Assembly (NCBI GenBank): GCA_022844275.1
Contig: JALHMB010000001.1
Span: 1 to 64,000 of the forward strand
Direction of reading: 5' to 3'
Source of the DNA: Hyphomicrobiaceae bacterium
Lineage (GTDB): Bacteria; Pseudomonadota; Alphaproteobacteria; Rhizobiales; Hyphomicrobiaceae
DNA: 64,000 nucleotides
A program made the translations under genes and the position numbers. Positions 1 through 7,924 of the stretch are shown piece after piece; position 1 is the first letter of the stretch; each line of letters begins with the position of its first letter. Below the pieces are notes generated by a model. That model saw nothing but the letters and a program-made list of their open reading frames with translations, ran no database searches and had not been told where the DNA came from.

Positions 1-387
1 CTTTCGGCACACGATTTCATCAGCTATCCGCCAATGCAGTCGCCTACCGCGTGGAGATTTGTGGGCGGCGAGAGAGAGCTTGTTGCGACCGTGCGATCGC
101 GCCTCGTTGTGAGCAATCTCGAGTCGGCTTGCGATGCCGCCCGCGCGAGCGTTGGGATCACCGAGGCGTTTTCCTATCTCGTTGCCGAGGCGATCGAGGC
201 TGGAGAACTCGTCCCACTGCTGCAGGATTTTCAGCGGCCGCCGCAACCGGTCAATTTCCTGTACTCGCCGGACCGATTCATGCCGGTGAAGCTAAGGGCC
301 TTCCTCGATTTCACGCTGCCACGCTTGAGGGCACGACTCGCCGAAATCCAGAAGGGCATCGCGCGCGGTCGGATCAAGACATCCTAG
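1..387 (+). CDS. LysR-family transcriptional regulator, C-terminal part (cut by window start)
   Basis: The frame is open from base 1 to the stop at 385-387, giving 128 residues. They match the end of a LysR effector-binding domain: a stretch resembling 'aWRF..GGrEL...VRSRL.VsN.E.A.DAA.A..GI', then a 'LVPLLQDF..PP.P' segment, a tyrosine-containing 'LYSPDRFMPVKLRAFLDF' helix and a short basic tail. These are the usual landmarks of the second Rossmann-like half of the domain. The N-terminal winged helix-turn-helix lies before the window, so DNA target and inducer cannot be judged. The gene just downstream on the same strand is a broken epoxide hydrolase. Family assignment is fairly safe; the specific role is unknown. 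Confidence 0.8.
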   Translation, partial: LSAHDFISYPPMQSPTAWRFVGGERELVATVRSRLVVSNLESACDAARASVGITEAFSYLVAEAIEAGELVPLLQDFQRPPQPVNFLYSPDRFMPVKLRAFLDFTLPRLRARLAEIQKGIARGRIKTS

Positions 388-584
388 CTGGCAAACGAGT
401 GTCTCGAGACTCGCGATCTGCCCATAGGTGTTGGTCACAGTCTCGACCCGGGTATCTCCCGATGCGGCTGCTCGGTCTTGTCGTGATAATCGCACCGGCA
501 GACCTGCCGCGTTGAACATCCAATCCTCATACTCAGCAACGGAAGCCCACGTCCTAGCAAACTATCGGGACAGGAGACCCGCAG

Positions 585-1530
585 ATGGGGAACACCGAAA
601 CGGATGAAATTCGCCCCTTTACGTACCACGCCTCCGAGGCCGAGCTCGACGACCTCCGTCGGCGCATACGTTCCGCACGCTTGCCCGAAAAGGAGACGGT
701 GTCGGACTTTTCCCAGGGTGCGCCGCTGGCCACGATTCAGAAGCTCGCGCGCTACTGGGCCACAGAATACGACTGGCGCAAGCTCGAGGCCCGCCTCAAC
801 GCGGTGCCGAACTTCACGACCGAGATCGATGGTCTGGACATCCACTTCATTCACGCGCGTTCGAAGCACGAGGACGCACTGCCGCTCATCGTGTCACACG
901 GTTGGCCGGGCTCGATCATCGAGCAGCTCAAGCTCATTGGACCGCTGACTGACCCGACCGCGCACGGCGGCACCGAGGCCGACGCGTTCCACGTGGTCAT
1001 ACCGTCGATGCCGGGCTATGGCTTCTCAGGCAAACCGGACAACACCGGCTGGGGGCCGGAGCACATCGCGCGTGCCTGGGACATCCTGATGAAGCGACTC
1101 GGCTACACGCGCTACGCGGCGCAGGGGCGGCGACTGGGGCGGCGACTGGGGCGCCGCCCTCGTCGTGGACCTCATGGGCGCACAGGCACCGCAGGGATTG
1201 CTGGGCATTCACACCAACATGCCCCGTGTCGTGCCGCCTGCGATCGACTCCGCCGCGCTCGCAGGCGCACCGGCTCCCGCCGGGCTCTCAACTGATGAAA
1301 AGCACGCGTACGGGCAGCGGGCGACCTTCTACAAGGACGTGCCAGGCTCTATTGGGAAAACAAGCAACGCTTCTTCACGCCACAGGGCGTGAAGATACCT
1401 GTAGCCGTGAGCGCCTTTCCGGACGAGCTCTTCCAGGCGCCAAAGAGCTGGGCCGAGCAGGCGTAGCCAAGGCTCATTCACTACAACAGGCTCACGAAGG
1501 GCGGTCACTTCGCGGAGCGGCTATGGCAGA
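585..1530 (+). pseudogene. Decayed epoxide hydrolase (EHN-type alpha/beta hydrolase)
   Basis: The first about 180 codons from the ATG at 585 encode a good epoxide-hydrolase N-terminus: the EHN cap ('LRRRIRSARLPE', 'YW...YDWR..E.RLN'), the oxyanion motif HGWPGS and 'PSMPGYGFSGKP'. At the nucleophile motif (normally GGDWG) the DNA carries an exact 12-bp tandem duplication (1124-1147) and one extra G, which shifts the frame. Homology continues in another frame to about 1340 ('VVDLMGAQAPQGLLGIHTNMP'). It then jumps past a missing stretch into a third frame ('RLYWENKQRFFTPQGVKIPVAVSAFPDE'). There a TAG replaces the expected Tyr codon before 'PRLIHYNRLTKGGHFA'. With at least four lesions the gene is dead. 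An intact version would hydrolyse epoxides to diols. Confidence 0.85.
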
Positions 1531-1603
1531 TGCTCCATCGCCGAGAGCCCTGCTTCGAGCTGACGGCGTCGAAGATCGACCACCGAGCTTCGATGGCCTG
1601 AGT

Positions 1604-1778
1604 CCACGAGAGATCTTCGGCCTGGGACCAGCCTAACCCTTCGCGAACTGGACGCAGCCCGTCGACACCTGGTCTGGACCTCCATCCAGATCGGCACCCC
1701 AGGATGCGCCATGCCCGGGAACAGGCTCTCAAACGCGTCAACGCCGCCTACGACATCCTCAGGTCGAGGGTCACCTAG
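1604..1778 (+). pseudogene. Relic of a J-domain protein
   Basis: Three short pieces in three successive frames look like one DnaJ-type J-domain: 'EIFGLGPA' (from about 1610), 'TLRELDAARRHLVW' (from 1636) and 'LHPDRHPRMRHAREQALKRVNAAYDILRS' (from 1680, stop at 1776-1778). The HPD signature and the following 'K.VNAAYDIL' helix are in the right order and spacing for helices II-IV of a J-domain. Two frameshifts are needed to join them, so no functional product is expected. No full gene surrounds it. The assignment rests on motif order alone and is moderate. Confidence 0.45.
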
Positions 1779-1977
1779 CGCTGCCGTACCCCCGTAGGCT
1801 AGCTTCACCATCTCAAGGTGCAGAGATATGCAGCACTACTATTGCTAGAATTATTCGGGCGGCTGGCAGATTACGTATATAAAGATCCTTATAAATATTT
1901 ATATATCAGCCACGTCGAAGAAGAAGTCCGGGTTTCACCCACCTGTAAGCACGGATTAATCTTGTCCCGTCCCATTT

Positions 1978-3267
1978 CTACTTAAACATATACTTTCTGT
2001 ACCAAGTGGAGCGAGGGATGCCTAGGTCCAGCCATGGTGTTCCCCGCCGCGGCTTGTTGTTCAAGGCTGTAGGTGTCTGGCGCCGCGCCTCGGCCTTGCG
2101 CTCTCGGTCGCGTTTCAAGCGCTCCTGGCGGCGCTCTTCGGCGAGGACAGGGTCGGCGGGGTGGAGGCGGACCAGCCCGGCCAACCGGACCTCCTCCACC
2201 GTGACGTGAAGATCTTCGGCAGCCCCCGCCGTCGAATATCTGTAGCCACGACCGTCCGCGACAATCTTTGCGCGGATCGACCCGATGATCTGGTGCATTT
2301 CCTCGACACCGAGATCGGACGTAGCGAGGCCGTATGCAAGGAGGGCGCCCTCGAGCTTGGCCATGCCGATAACCTGGACGAGGAAGCAGCCGCGCACGAA
2401 AAGCGTCTGGTTGCGGAAGCCTTCGGGGATGCGGCCGCCCCAGCGGTAGGCGATCAGGCGATCAATGTCAGCGAGGACGCTATCGAGGTAGATGCGCCGA
2501 GCGTCTCTAGCGCGCACGCTACGAGCCGACGCAGGCTCTGCGGCTGTTTCGGCCTTCTTACGTCTCGCCTCGCGGAGTTGCTGCAGCTGCCATTGTGTGA
2601 GCGGGAGCACAGTGCGTGCCAGGTCTTCGAAGTCGACGTCACGGTCGAGCTCGAGATGGAGAAACGTCGCGTGCTTGCCGGCCTTGGCGTTCAACGTCCC
2701 CGCCAGGCGCATGATGCGCGCTGCGTCACGGGCATTGGGGTCGGCGCCGAAGGTCTTGAGCGCGTCGCCAAGATGTCGCTGGACTGCGCACCAGCGCGGC
2801 AGAACATCCTTCGGTAGGCCGTTCAAGAAGTTCCAGTAGAGATGCAAACCGCGCCCCGAGGCTAGGACCATCGTCGGCATGGGAACGGCGCGCGCGCCAA
2901 GCGCCAACTGAAGCTCAGCCCAGACCTCTTTCTCGTCGGCGTCAGCCCAAACGGACACACCGTGATAGTCCACGTCGACGAAGCAGGCGCGCAGGCTCAG
3001 GAGGGTGGCGATCGCGCGCCGGGGACTTTTGAAGGCGTTGACCGAAATGTAGTGCTCGCCCTCCGCGCTCGTCGGCGGGAGGTGCATGAAGAGTTCCGGC
3101 CCTTCATAGCACCGGGTGCCCATCGGCCGGCCGTTGGCCCCTGGCTTGCGGCACAGAGCAACGAAGCCGCGACCGCCGCGATGCAGGCGGTACGCATGGC
3201 TGTAAGGGTGACCGTGAGGCGGCAAGGCTTCGCCGTTCGCCGCCGGATGTTCGGCGTCGCTTGACAT
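1978..3267 (-). CDS. AEP/RepB-type primase-like replication protein of an integrated element
   Basis: A 429-residue protein. The ATG at 3267 was preferred over an upstream in-frame start, because that start lies inside the AlpA-like gene. It shows landmarks of archaeo-eukaryotic-type primases found on plasmids, phages and genomic islands: FVDVDYH at residues 96-102 (metal-binding acidic motif), SGRGLHLYW at 137-145 and RIMRLAGTLN at 184-193. The middle is charged and helical. The C-terminus, 'PWLDLGIPRSTWYR', resembles a small helix-turn-helix. It would prime or initiate replication of a mobile element. It follows the AlpA-like gene by about 30 bp on the same strand. No helicase domain is visible. 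Family call good, exact role inferred. Confidence 0.75.
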   Translation of the reverse strand: MSSDAEHPAANGEALPPHGHPYSHAYRLHRGGRGFVALCRKPGANGRPMGTRCYEGPELFMHLPPTSAEGEHYISVNAFKSPRRAIATLLSLRACFVDVDYHGVSVWADADEKEVWAELQLALGARAVPMPTMVLASGRGLHLYWNFLNGLPKDVLPRWCAVQRHLGDALKTFGADPNARDAARIMRLAGTLNAKAGKHATFLHLELDRDVDFEDLARTVLPLTQWQLQQLREARRKKAETAAEPASARSVRARDARRIYLDSVLADIDRLIAYRWGGRIPEGFRNQTLFVRGCFLVQVIGMAKLEGALLAYGLATSDLGVEEMHQIIGSIRAKIVADGRGYRYSTAGAAEDLHVTVEEVRLAGLVRLHPADPVLAEERRQERLKRDRERKAEARRQTPTALNNKPRRGTPWLDLGIPRSTWYRKYMFK

Positions 3268-3296
3268 GACGGGTTCGTGTGTGGCCGTGCGGGGGG

Positions 3297-3584
3297 CTAA
3301 GTGGCGTCGTTGTTCGGGATCCAGTGCCCCGCAACGAAGGCGTCGATTTCGCTCTCGCGCCACGCGACGCGGCCAGGCGAGATGGGGATACGTAGCGGGA
3401 ACTTCCCTGCTCGCTCCAGGCGCCACACACTCGTCCGGCTCAGACCTACGCGGTCACGCACCTCGGGCCAGGAAAGCAATCGATCGCGGCGTGTAAGCGG
3501 TGCTCCGATTGCTGAAGCGGCGCCGCTCCCGTCGCTGTCGATGGTCGGCCGGCCGCTCCCGAAAGCTGCGCGCGATGTGGTCAT
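3297..3584 (-). CDS. AlpA-like helix-turn-helix regulator/excisionase
   Basis: 95 residues from the ATG at 3584. The second half reads 'RLLSWPEVRDRVGLSRTSVWRLERAGKFP' then 'RVAWRESEIDAFVAGH'. This is the winged-helix pattern of AlpA/MerR-like regulators (phage AlpA family). These small proteins switch on integrase genes or act as excisionases in prophages and integrative elements. It sits directly upstream of the primase-like gene on the same strand, which fits a two-gene element operon. The first about 35 residues are low complexity and may not be conserved. An integrase to go with it was not found in the window. Confidence 0.75.
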   Translation of the reverse strand: MTTSRAAFGSGRPTIDSDGSGAASAIGAPLTRRDRLLSWPEVRDRVGLSRTSVWRLERAGKFPLRIPISPGRVAWRESEIDAFVAGHWIPNNDAT

Positions 3585-3687
3585 GAGTTTCACTGGTTGG
3601 ACCCTGCGAAGACAGTGATACTGCCCGTACCTCACGCCGATCGCAGCAACGGCCCGACGAAAATCGATTGTGACCAAAAAAGGGCGG

Positions 3688-4479
3688 CTAGCGCGCTCGC
3701 TTCGCGGCGGCTCGGATCATCGCTTGAAGGCGTCGCTCAAGGCTGAGACCAGGAATGGCCACGCCGCACATCTTAAATACCTCGATGGCGAAAGCATTGA
3801 GTTCAGAGCTCATGATCAGCTCGCGGCGGAGCCTACCGAACCAGAAACCCTCAACCCATCGGAAGACAATTTCGAGCTCTGGGCGAAACGAACTCTTCGA
3901 GGCGAAATACTCCCGGGTAAAAGGCGGACTGCGCTTGAAAAACTGAAGCACCTCCTGCACGAGACCCGCCAACTTTTCGGCGTCCGAGAATGCGGCCGAC
4001 ACCTCTGCACGAACCGCGTCCGACTTGCTGATCCAAGCTTCTACTTCATGCATCAAGATTGTCGGAGCACTCCCGAACGGCAGATCGAGACGTGCACGAT
4101 GCGCGTAGTCCTCGATTTCGCTCCGAAGCCAATGCGGAACAGCGGGCAACTCGGTCGACCCGCGCAGTTCACGCAGCAGATCCACCAGTTCGTGGCGAAG
4201 CTGAGCGCGTGTTCTCTGCACACGCATATCCTCGATCATCGTGACGAGGCCGATGACAAGGTACCGCGCGTATTCTCCGAGGGTGGCGTGTAACTCGCCC
4301 GGAAGGCGTCCCGCTGCCGCTATGCGAGCGAGGCGATCTAAGCCGATGATCGCTTCCACGTCCCTGAAGCCGTCACGAACCACGCTCCGTACGGTAACGT
4401 CCGCGGGCAACCTCACGCCTCGCGTCGGTGCAATGCGCGTCCCTCGTCTGCGGGTTTTGCGAGGTGCCGGTCCCATCAT
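3688..4479 (-). CDS. Hypothetical protein of the tRNA-adjacent element
   Basis: 263 residues; I do not recognise a family. The start is ambiguous between two adjacent ATG codons (4479 and 4476). The N-terminus is strongly basic ('RKTRRRGTR'). The rest is predicted helical, with no signal peptide, no transmembrane segment and no obvious catalytic motif. A central stretch includes 'LRHELVDLLRELRG' and 'PHWLRSEIEDYAHRARLDLPFG'. The C-terminus ends in 'IPGLSLERRLQAMIRAAAKRAR', probably an amphipathic basic helix. It lies between the tRNA-Arg 3' end and the AlpA-like gene, the place where element-borne integrases or accessory genes usually sit. It lacks the R-H-R-Y pattern of tyrosine recombinases. 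Confidence 0.6.
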   Translation of the reverse strand: MMGPAPRKTRRRGTRIAPTRGVRLPADVTVRSVVRDGFRDVEAIIGLDRLARIAAAGRLPGELHATLGEYARYLVIGLVTMIEDMRVQRTRAQLRHELVDLLRELRGSTELPAVPHWLRSEIEDYAHRARLDLPFGSAPTILMHEVEAWISKSDAVRAEVSAAFSDAEKLAGLVQEVLQFFKRSPPFTREYFASKSSFRPELEIVFRWVEGFWFGRLRRELIMSSELNAFAIEVFKMCGVAIPGLSLERRLQAMIRAAAKRAR

Positions 4480-4628
4480 TCGCTTCGCTGTAACATTGTC
4501 AGCCTACAGCCGGGTGCCGCCACCGACCTCAATGCACGGCGAGCGACTTCAGCGCACCGATTGGACCAAATGCGGGCCAAATCGCAGGGACAGTGAAGAC
4601 CTGAGCGCGCCTAAATTATTGATTTCAT

Positions 4629-4705
4629 TGGCGCGCGGGGAAGGATTCGAACCCACGACCCCCAGATTCGTAGTCTGGTGCTCTATCCAACTGAGCTACC
4701 CGCGC
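4629..4705 (-). tRNA. tRNA-Arg (anticodon ACG), CCA encoded
   Basis: Reading the minus strand gives a complete cloverleaf: acceptor GCGCGGG/CCCGCGC (perfect), D arm with 'AGCTCAGTTGGATAGAGC', anticodon stem CCAGA/TCTGG around loop CTACGAA (anticodon ACG, Arg), T loop TTCGAAT, discriminator G and encoded CCA. The T stem (GTGGG/CCTTC) has a T-T mismatch and a G-T wobble, which is weaker than usual. The 3' end faces the island-like genes to the left, the usual geometry for a tRNA attachment site. No second copy of the tRNA 3' end was found in the first 2 kb. Confidence 0.95.
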
Positions 4706-4909
4706 GCAGCGCCCCCGCATGTTGCGTCGGGGCGCAGAACACCGACGCGGGCCCGAGGCCCGTCGTCGAGGCTCGCCCTATTACACGCTCATGACGCCAA
4801 GTGCAAGCCGCACCGTGCGATCCTCGGGCGGCAGCGACGAAGCGCCCATGATAGGCCAATCCGAGGACGGTTGGCTGGCTTTGCAGGGGCATTCCTTCCA
4901 GGGGCGAAG

Positions 4910-5662
4910 TCAGCTCAGAAGCTGGCCGCCATCGACCGTGATGGTCTGTCCGGTCACCCAGCTCGACAGATCGCTGACAAGAAACAGGGCCACGGTCGCG
5001 ATTTCCTCCGGCGCGCCGAAGCGGCCCCAGGGAATGGACTTGAGTGTCGCTTGGTAGAGGGGAGGATTCTCGGTCTTCCGACGGTCCCAGACGCCGCCCG
5101 GGAACTCGATCGAGCCGGGGGCGATCGCATTCACACGAATGCGCTTACCCGACAGCATGAGCGCTTGCGACTGTGTGTAGTTGATCACCGCGGCCTTCAC
5201 GGCGGCATAGGGTGCCGAACGGGCGCTCGCGCGATAGCCGGAAATCGATGAGATGTTGACGATGGCGCCGCCGCCGGCCTTCTCGATGTGCGGGATTGCC
5301 GCGTGCGATGCGCGCACCGTCGCCAGGACGTCGATGTTGAGGCCAGCGGCCCAACCCGTCTCATCATCGGCCATGCCAAAGCCTGAAGCATTGTTGATCA
5401 GGATGTCGATGCCGCCGAGCGTGCTGGCTGCGTTCTCGACGTAATGCGCGATCGCCGTCGCGTCAGCGAGATCGCAGGCCCCCCAGTGAACCTGCACGCC
5501 GTGCTTGCCAATGTCGGCAGCAGCCGCCTTGAGCCCCTCCGCACCGCGCGCGCAAATCGAAACATTCGCACCTGCTGCCGCGAATGCCAGCGCGATCGAG
5601 CGACCGATCCCGCGGCTTCCGCCTGCGATGACCGCCCGCTTGCCCTTGAGTGAGATATTCAT
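4910..5662 (-). CDS. SDR-family oxidoreductase
   Basis: 250 residues of a classical short-chain dehydrogenase. The NAD(P)-binding motif GGSRGIG is at 14-20, the NNAS motif at 90-93, and the catalytic Ser139, Tyr152 and Lys156 are in 'NISSISGYRASARSAPYAAVKAA'. It ends with the common 'SSWVTGQTITVDGGQLLS' tail. Arg17 after the Gly-rich turn would suit NADPH. The fold is typical of 3-oxoacyl-ACP reductase-like SDRs, but the substrate cannot be told from sequence. It stands alone: the tRNA lies downstream and a gene of opposite strand upstream. Confidence 0.85.
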   Translation of the reverse strand: MNISLKGKRAVIAGGSRGIGRSIALAFAAAGANVSICARGAEGLKAAAADIGKHGVQVHWGACDLADATAIAHYVENAASTLGGIDILINNASGFGMADDETGWAAGLNIDVLATVRASHAAIPHIEKAGGGAIVNISSISGYRASARSAPYAAVKAAVINYTQSQALMLSGKRIRVNAIAPGSIEFPGGVWDRRKTENPPLYQATLKSIPWGRFGAPEEIATVALFLVSDLSSWVTGQTITVDGGQLLS

Positions 5663-5990
5663 CCTTCAACTCTCCCTGCTCTCATAGATGCCGCCCATGC
5701 CGGCCGAGCCGAACGACAATAGGGCGCTGTTGCACGCGAAGATCACGCGGCTATGGACAAAGCCCTCACGTGTTCTGCCTGTCGGAAGCCGTAGTCGCTC
5801 TCCCCACCTTTCCGGCGACTTTGCCAACTCCGGCAGCCGGGTGGCAACCGCATTCGAGCCACCGCACGCTGTGGCGCCATGACACCTCCTTGAGCAATAA
5901 TCGAATTACTGCCGCAAAAGCCCTTGCCCTCGATAACTGCAACTGCCAACCATTCCTAATACAGTCCATTTGCCGGGGAATGACGATCTC
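5663..5990 (+). other. Intergenic region, no gene seen
   Basis: 328 bp between the divergent SDR and the first beta-barrel-like gene. It should hold the promoters of both. I see no convincing small ORF, hairpin or RNA gene. The stretch from about 5885 to 5965 is more AT-rich, which fits a promoter region for the gene at 5991. Confidence 0.5.
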
Positions 5991-6758
5991 ATGCGAGTAT
6001 GTGAATCCGCAGGCGCTATCTGCATCGCCACACTTCTTGTGATGCTTCCGGTGTCCGCCATTGCCGGGACATTTGAGGTCAAAGGTCCCGAGGTCGAACA
6101 GGGCGAGACGGAGATCCTGACCAACCACGCTTTCCAGTCGGGCTTCCCGGCAAATGCTGATCGCATCCGACACAGCTTCGAGTTCCTCGCCGGCTATGCA
6201 TTTACCGACCGCTTCAAAGCGGCCGCAAAAATGAACTTCGACAGCCCGATCGGCGAGGGCACGCAGCTATCCACTGCCGGCTTCGAGAGTCAGTTCTTTC
6301 TCGGCAAGCTCTCGCCGGCAACCTACATCGGTTGGTTCACTGGCCTCGATCTGCGGGCTCACCGTGACGAGACGAATACGCTCACCTTTGGCCCCCTGAT
6401 CAAGTTCGGCGACGATGCGCTCTCGCTGACTCTCAACCCGTTCTTCACAAACACTTTCGGGCCTAATCGCGATCACGGCCTCGCCTTCGTCTACGCAGCG
6501 GGACTGAAGCGAGCATTGCGCGAGTCTCTCGCAATCGGAATCGAAGCCTATGGCACGATCCCGGATATAGGAGACTCGCCTTCAACGGATTTTCAGGACC
6601 ACCGTATCGGACCCGTCGTCTACATCGATCATAGTCTGAGACCCGCGCGTGGCGACGAACGCGCAACAAAGCTCTCGCTGGAGATTGGTGCGTTCGTGGG
6701 CCTAAGCGACGCGGCGCCAGACTGGACGGGCAAGATCAAGGCCGCGCTAACATGGTAG
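5991..6758 (+). CDS. Secreted beta-barrel-like outer membrane protein, first of a tandem pair
   Basis: 255 residues. The start at 5991 gives a signal peptide directly ('MRVCESAGAICIATLLVMLPVSAIAG'-type core with an AxA-like cleavage site near residue 26), with GGGGA upstream. The mature part alternates short hydrophobic and polar stretches, with many aromatics and glycines and no hydrophobic helices. It ends 'PDWTGKIKAALTW', a terminal aromatic typical of outer membrane barrels. The same ending and the 'LAFVYAAGLKR' and 'LAIGIEAYG' blocks recur in the next gene (6908-7801), so the two are paralogues. Exact function unknown; possibly a barrel porin or a periplasmic protein of the rhizobial 'transporter'-annotated type. 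Confidence 0.7.
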   Translation: MRVCESAGAICIATLLVMLPVSAIAGTFEVKGPEVEQGETEILTNHAFQSGFPANADRIRHSFEFLAGYAFTDRFKAAAKMNFDSPIGEGTQLSTAGFESQFFLGKLSPATYIGWFTGLDLRAHRDETNTLTFGPLIKFGDDALSLTLNPFFTNTFGPNRDHGLAFVYAAGLKRALRESLAIGIEAYGTIPDIGDSPSTDFQDHRIGPVVYIDHSLRPARGDERATKLSLEIGAFVGLSDAAPDWTGKIKAALTW

Positions 6759-6907
6759 GGCAGCGCGACGCTCTCTGAATATTGTTGCCGATCACGCACA
6801 TGTCGCTGTGGAACCACGCGGCACGATGCCTCGATCGGTGTCTCGGCCATTAGTCGGCCAAGCTTCGTCGCTATGATCCTGCGAACAATGACGAGGCGGA
6901 AACAATC

Positions 6908-7801
6908 ATGAGAGCACACCGCATCTCGCTTGGGCTCCTGGCGACCGCGCTGCTAGCCGGCACCGCGACGATTACCCACGCATGGCCCGGCAAAAAAGAA
7001 CTTTCGAAACTCGAGTACGAAGCCGACTTGCCGACCGACATTCCGTTGGAACTCGACACATCTCTACCTCTGTTCGAGTCCGCCACAGAGCCGACGGCGG
7101 GAGCGGCGCCATCGGCTCCGACTGCGGCGGCTGCCTTTTCTCGCCAGGAGACGCAAAGTGCCATCGCTCGCGCTATCAAGTCCGGATATTCGGTCTCGGC
7201 GGAGCAGCTTCCTGCCGAGATGAAACGAGGCTATGCCGTCACGGACAAGTTCCAGGCGGGCATTCGAGCAGGCTTCGATGCGCCGGTTGGCGATGAGATG
7301 CGCTTCACGGCGGCTGGCGCCGAAGCCAAGCTCAATCTCGGGCAAATCGGCCCAGCCATCTCTTGGGGGTGGCATACCGGCGTCGACATGGCGCTCCAGA
7401 CGGGCGGAACGAATGCAGTCGAGTCAGGGCCGCAGTTCAAACTCGGCGGCAATCAGCTTGCTCTGACGCTCAGCCCGAAGGTCGCGCACAGCTTCGGCAC
7501 CGCGCCGCATGAGCGCGACGTGGCTTTCGCCTACGCCGCCGGCCTCAAGGGTGAGGTCACGAAAGGTGTCGCGCTCGGGATCGAAGCGTTCGGATCGACG
7601 TCCGATATCGCCAGCGTGCCCGGCACGGCACTGCAGACGCACCGCACGACCCCTGGCTTGTATGTCGGTCTTGGCTTGGCACCGCAGCCGCTCGGCGACG
7701 CCAACGGCTCGAAGTTCTCGATTGAGCTCGGCGCCCTTGCCGACATGAGCGAGGCGCAACCCGACTGGACCGGGAAACTCAAGGCTGCCGTGACCTGGTG
7801 A
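6908..7801 (+). CDS. Secreted beta-barrel-like outer membrane protein, second of a tandem pair
   Basis: 297 residues, with a signal peptide (basic 'MRAHR' then a hydrophobic 'GLLATALLAGTATITHA'). An Ala/Thr/Pro-rich linker at about 60-85 separates the N-terminus from a barrel-like domain that parallels the previous gene. Shared blocks include 'F.AG...FD.PVG', 'AGAEAKL.LG.I.PA...GWHTGVDM', 'VAFAYAAGLKGEV', 'ALGIEAFG' and the C-terminal 'PDWTGKLKAAVTW'. It lies 149 bp after its paralogue on the same strand, consistent with tandem duplication. Terminal Trp supports outer membrane assembly. No specific substrate can be named. Confidence 0.7.
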   Translation: MRAHRISLGLLATALLAGTATITHAWPGKKELSKLEYEADLPTDIPLELDTSLPLFESATEPTAGAAPSAPTAAAAFSRQETQSAIARAIKSGYSVSAEQLPAEMKRGYAVTDKFQAGIRAGFDAPVGDEMRFTAAGAEAKLNLGQIGPAISWGWHTGVDMALQTGGTNAVESGPQFKLGGNQLALTLSPKVAHSFGTAPHERDVAFAYAAGLKGEVTKGVALGIEAFGSTSDIASVPGTALQTHRTTPGLYVGLGLAPQPLGDANGSKFSIELGALADMSEAQPDWTGKLKAAVTW

Positions 7802-7814
7802 ACTACTGAGCGTC

Positions 7815-7839
7815 CGCCTCTGTGACCCTCGCAGAGGCG
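7815..7839 (+). terminator. Possible hairpin after the second barrel gene
   Basis: CGCCTCTG (7815-7822) pairs with CAGAGGCG (7832-7839) around a 9-base loop, 14 bp after the stop codon at 7801. There is no clear T-run after it, so termination strength is uncertain. Confidence 0.4.
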
Positions 7840-7873
7840 CGCTTGCTCAACCTAAGAAACCACCAAAAATGAA

Positions 7874-7897
7874 AGCGGAGCCCCGAAGGGCTCCGCT
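7874..7897 (-). terminator. Rho-independent terminator of the TorF-like porin gene
   Basis: A perfect 10-bp stem (AGCGGAGCCC at 7874-7883 with GGGCTCCGCT at 7888-7897) closes a CGAA tetraloop. Reading the minus strand, it is followed by TTCATTTTTGG. It lies about 28 bp past the stop codon of the minus-strand porin gene (7925) and could also block read-through from the plus strand. Confidence 0.8.
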
Positions 7898-7924
7898 CCA
7901 CTTGCCGCCGGGAAGCGGAAGTTA

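Noticed and set aside
1-1977. Second copy of the tRNA-Arg 3' end as an att site
   Set aside because: No stretch matching the T arm or acceptor end was found in this region by eye; the site may lie outside the window or be lost.
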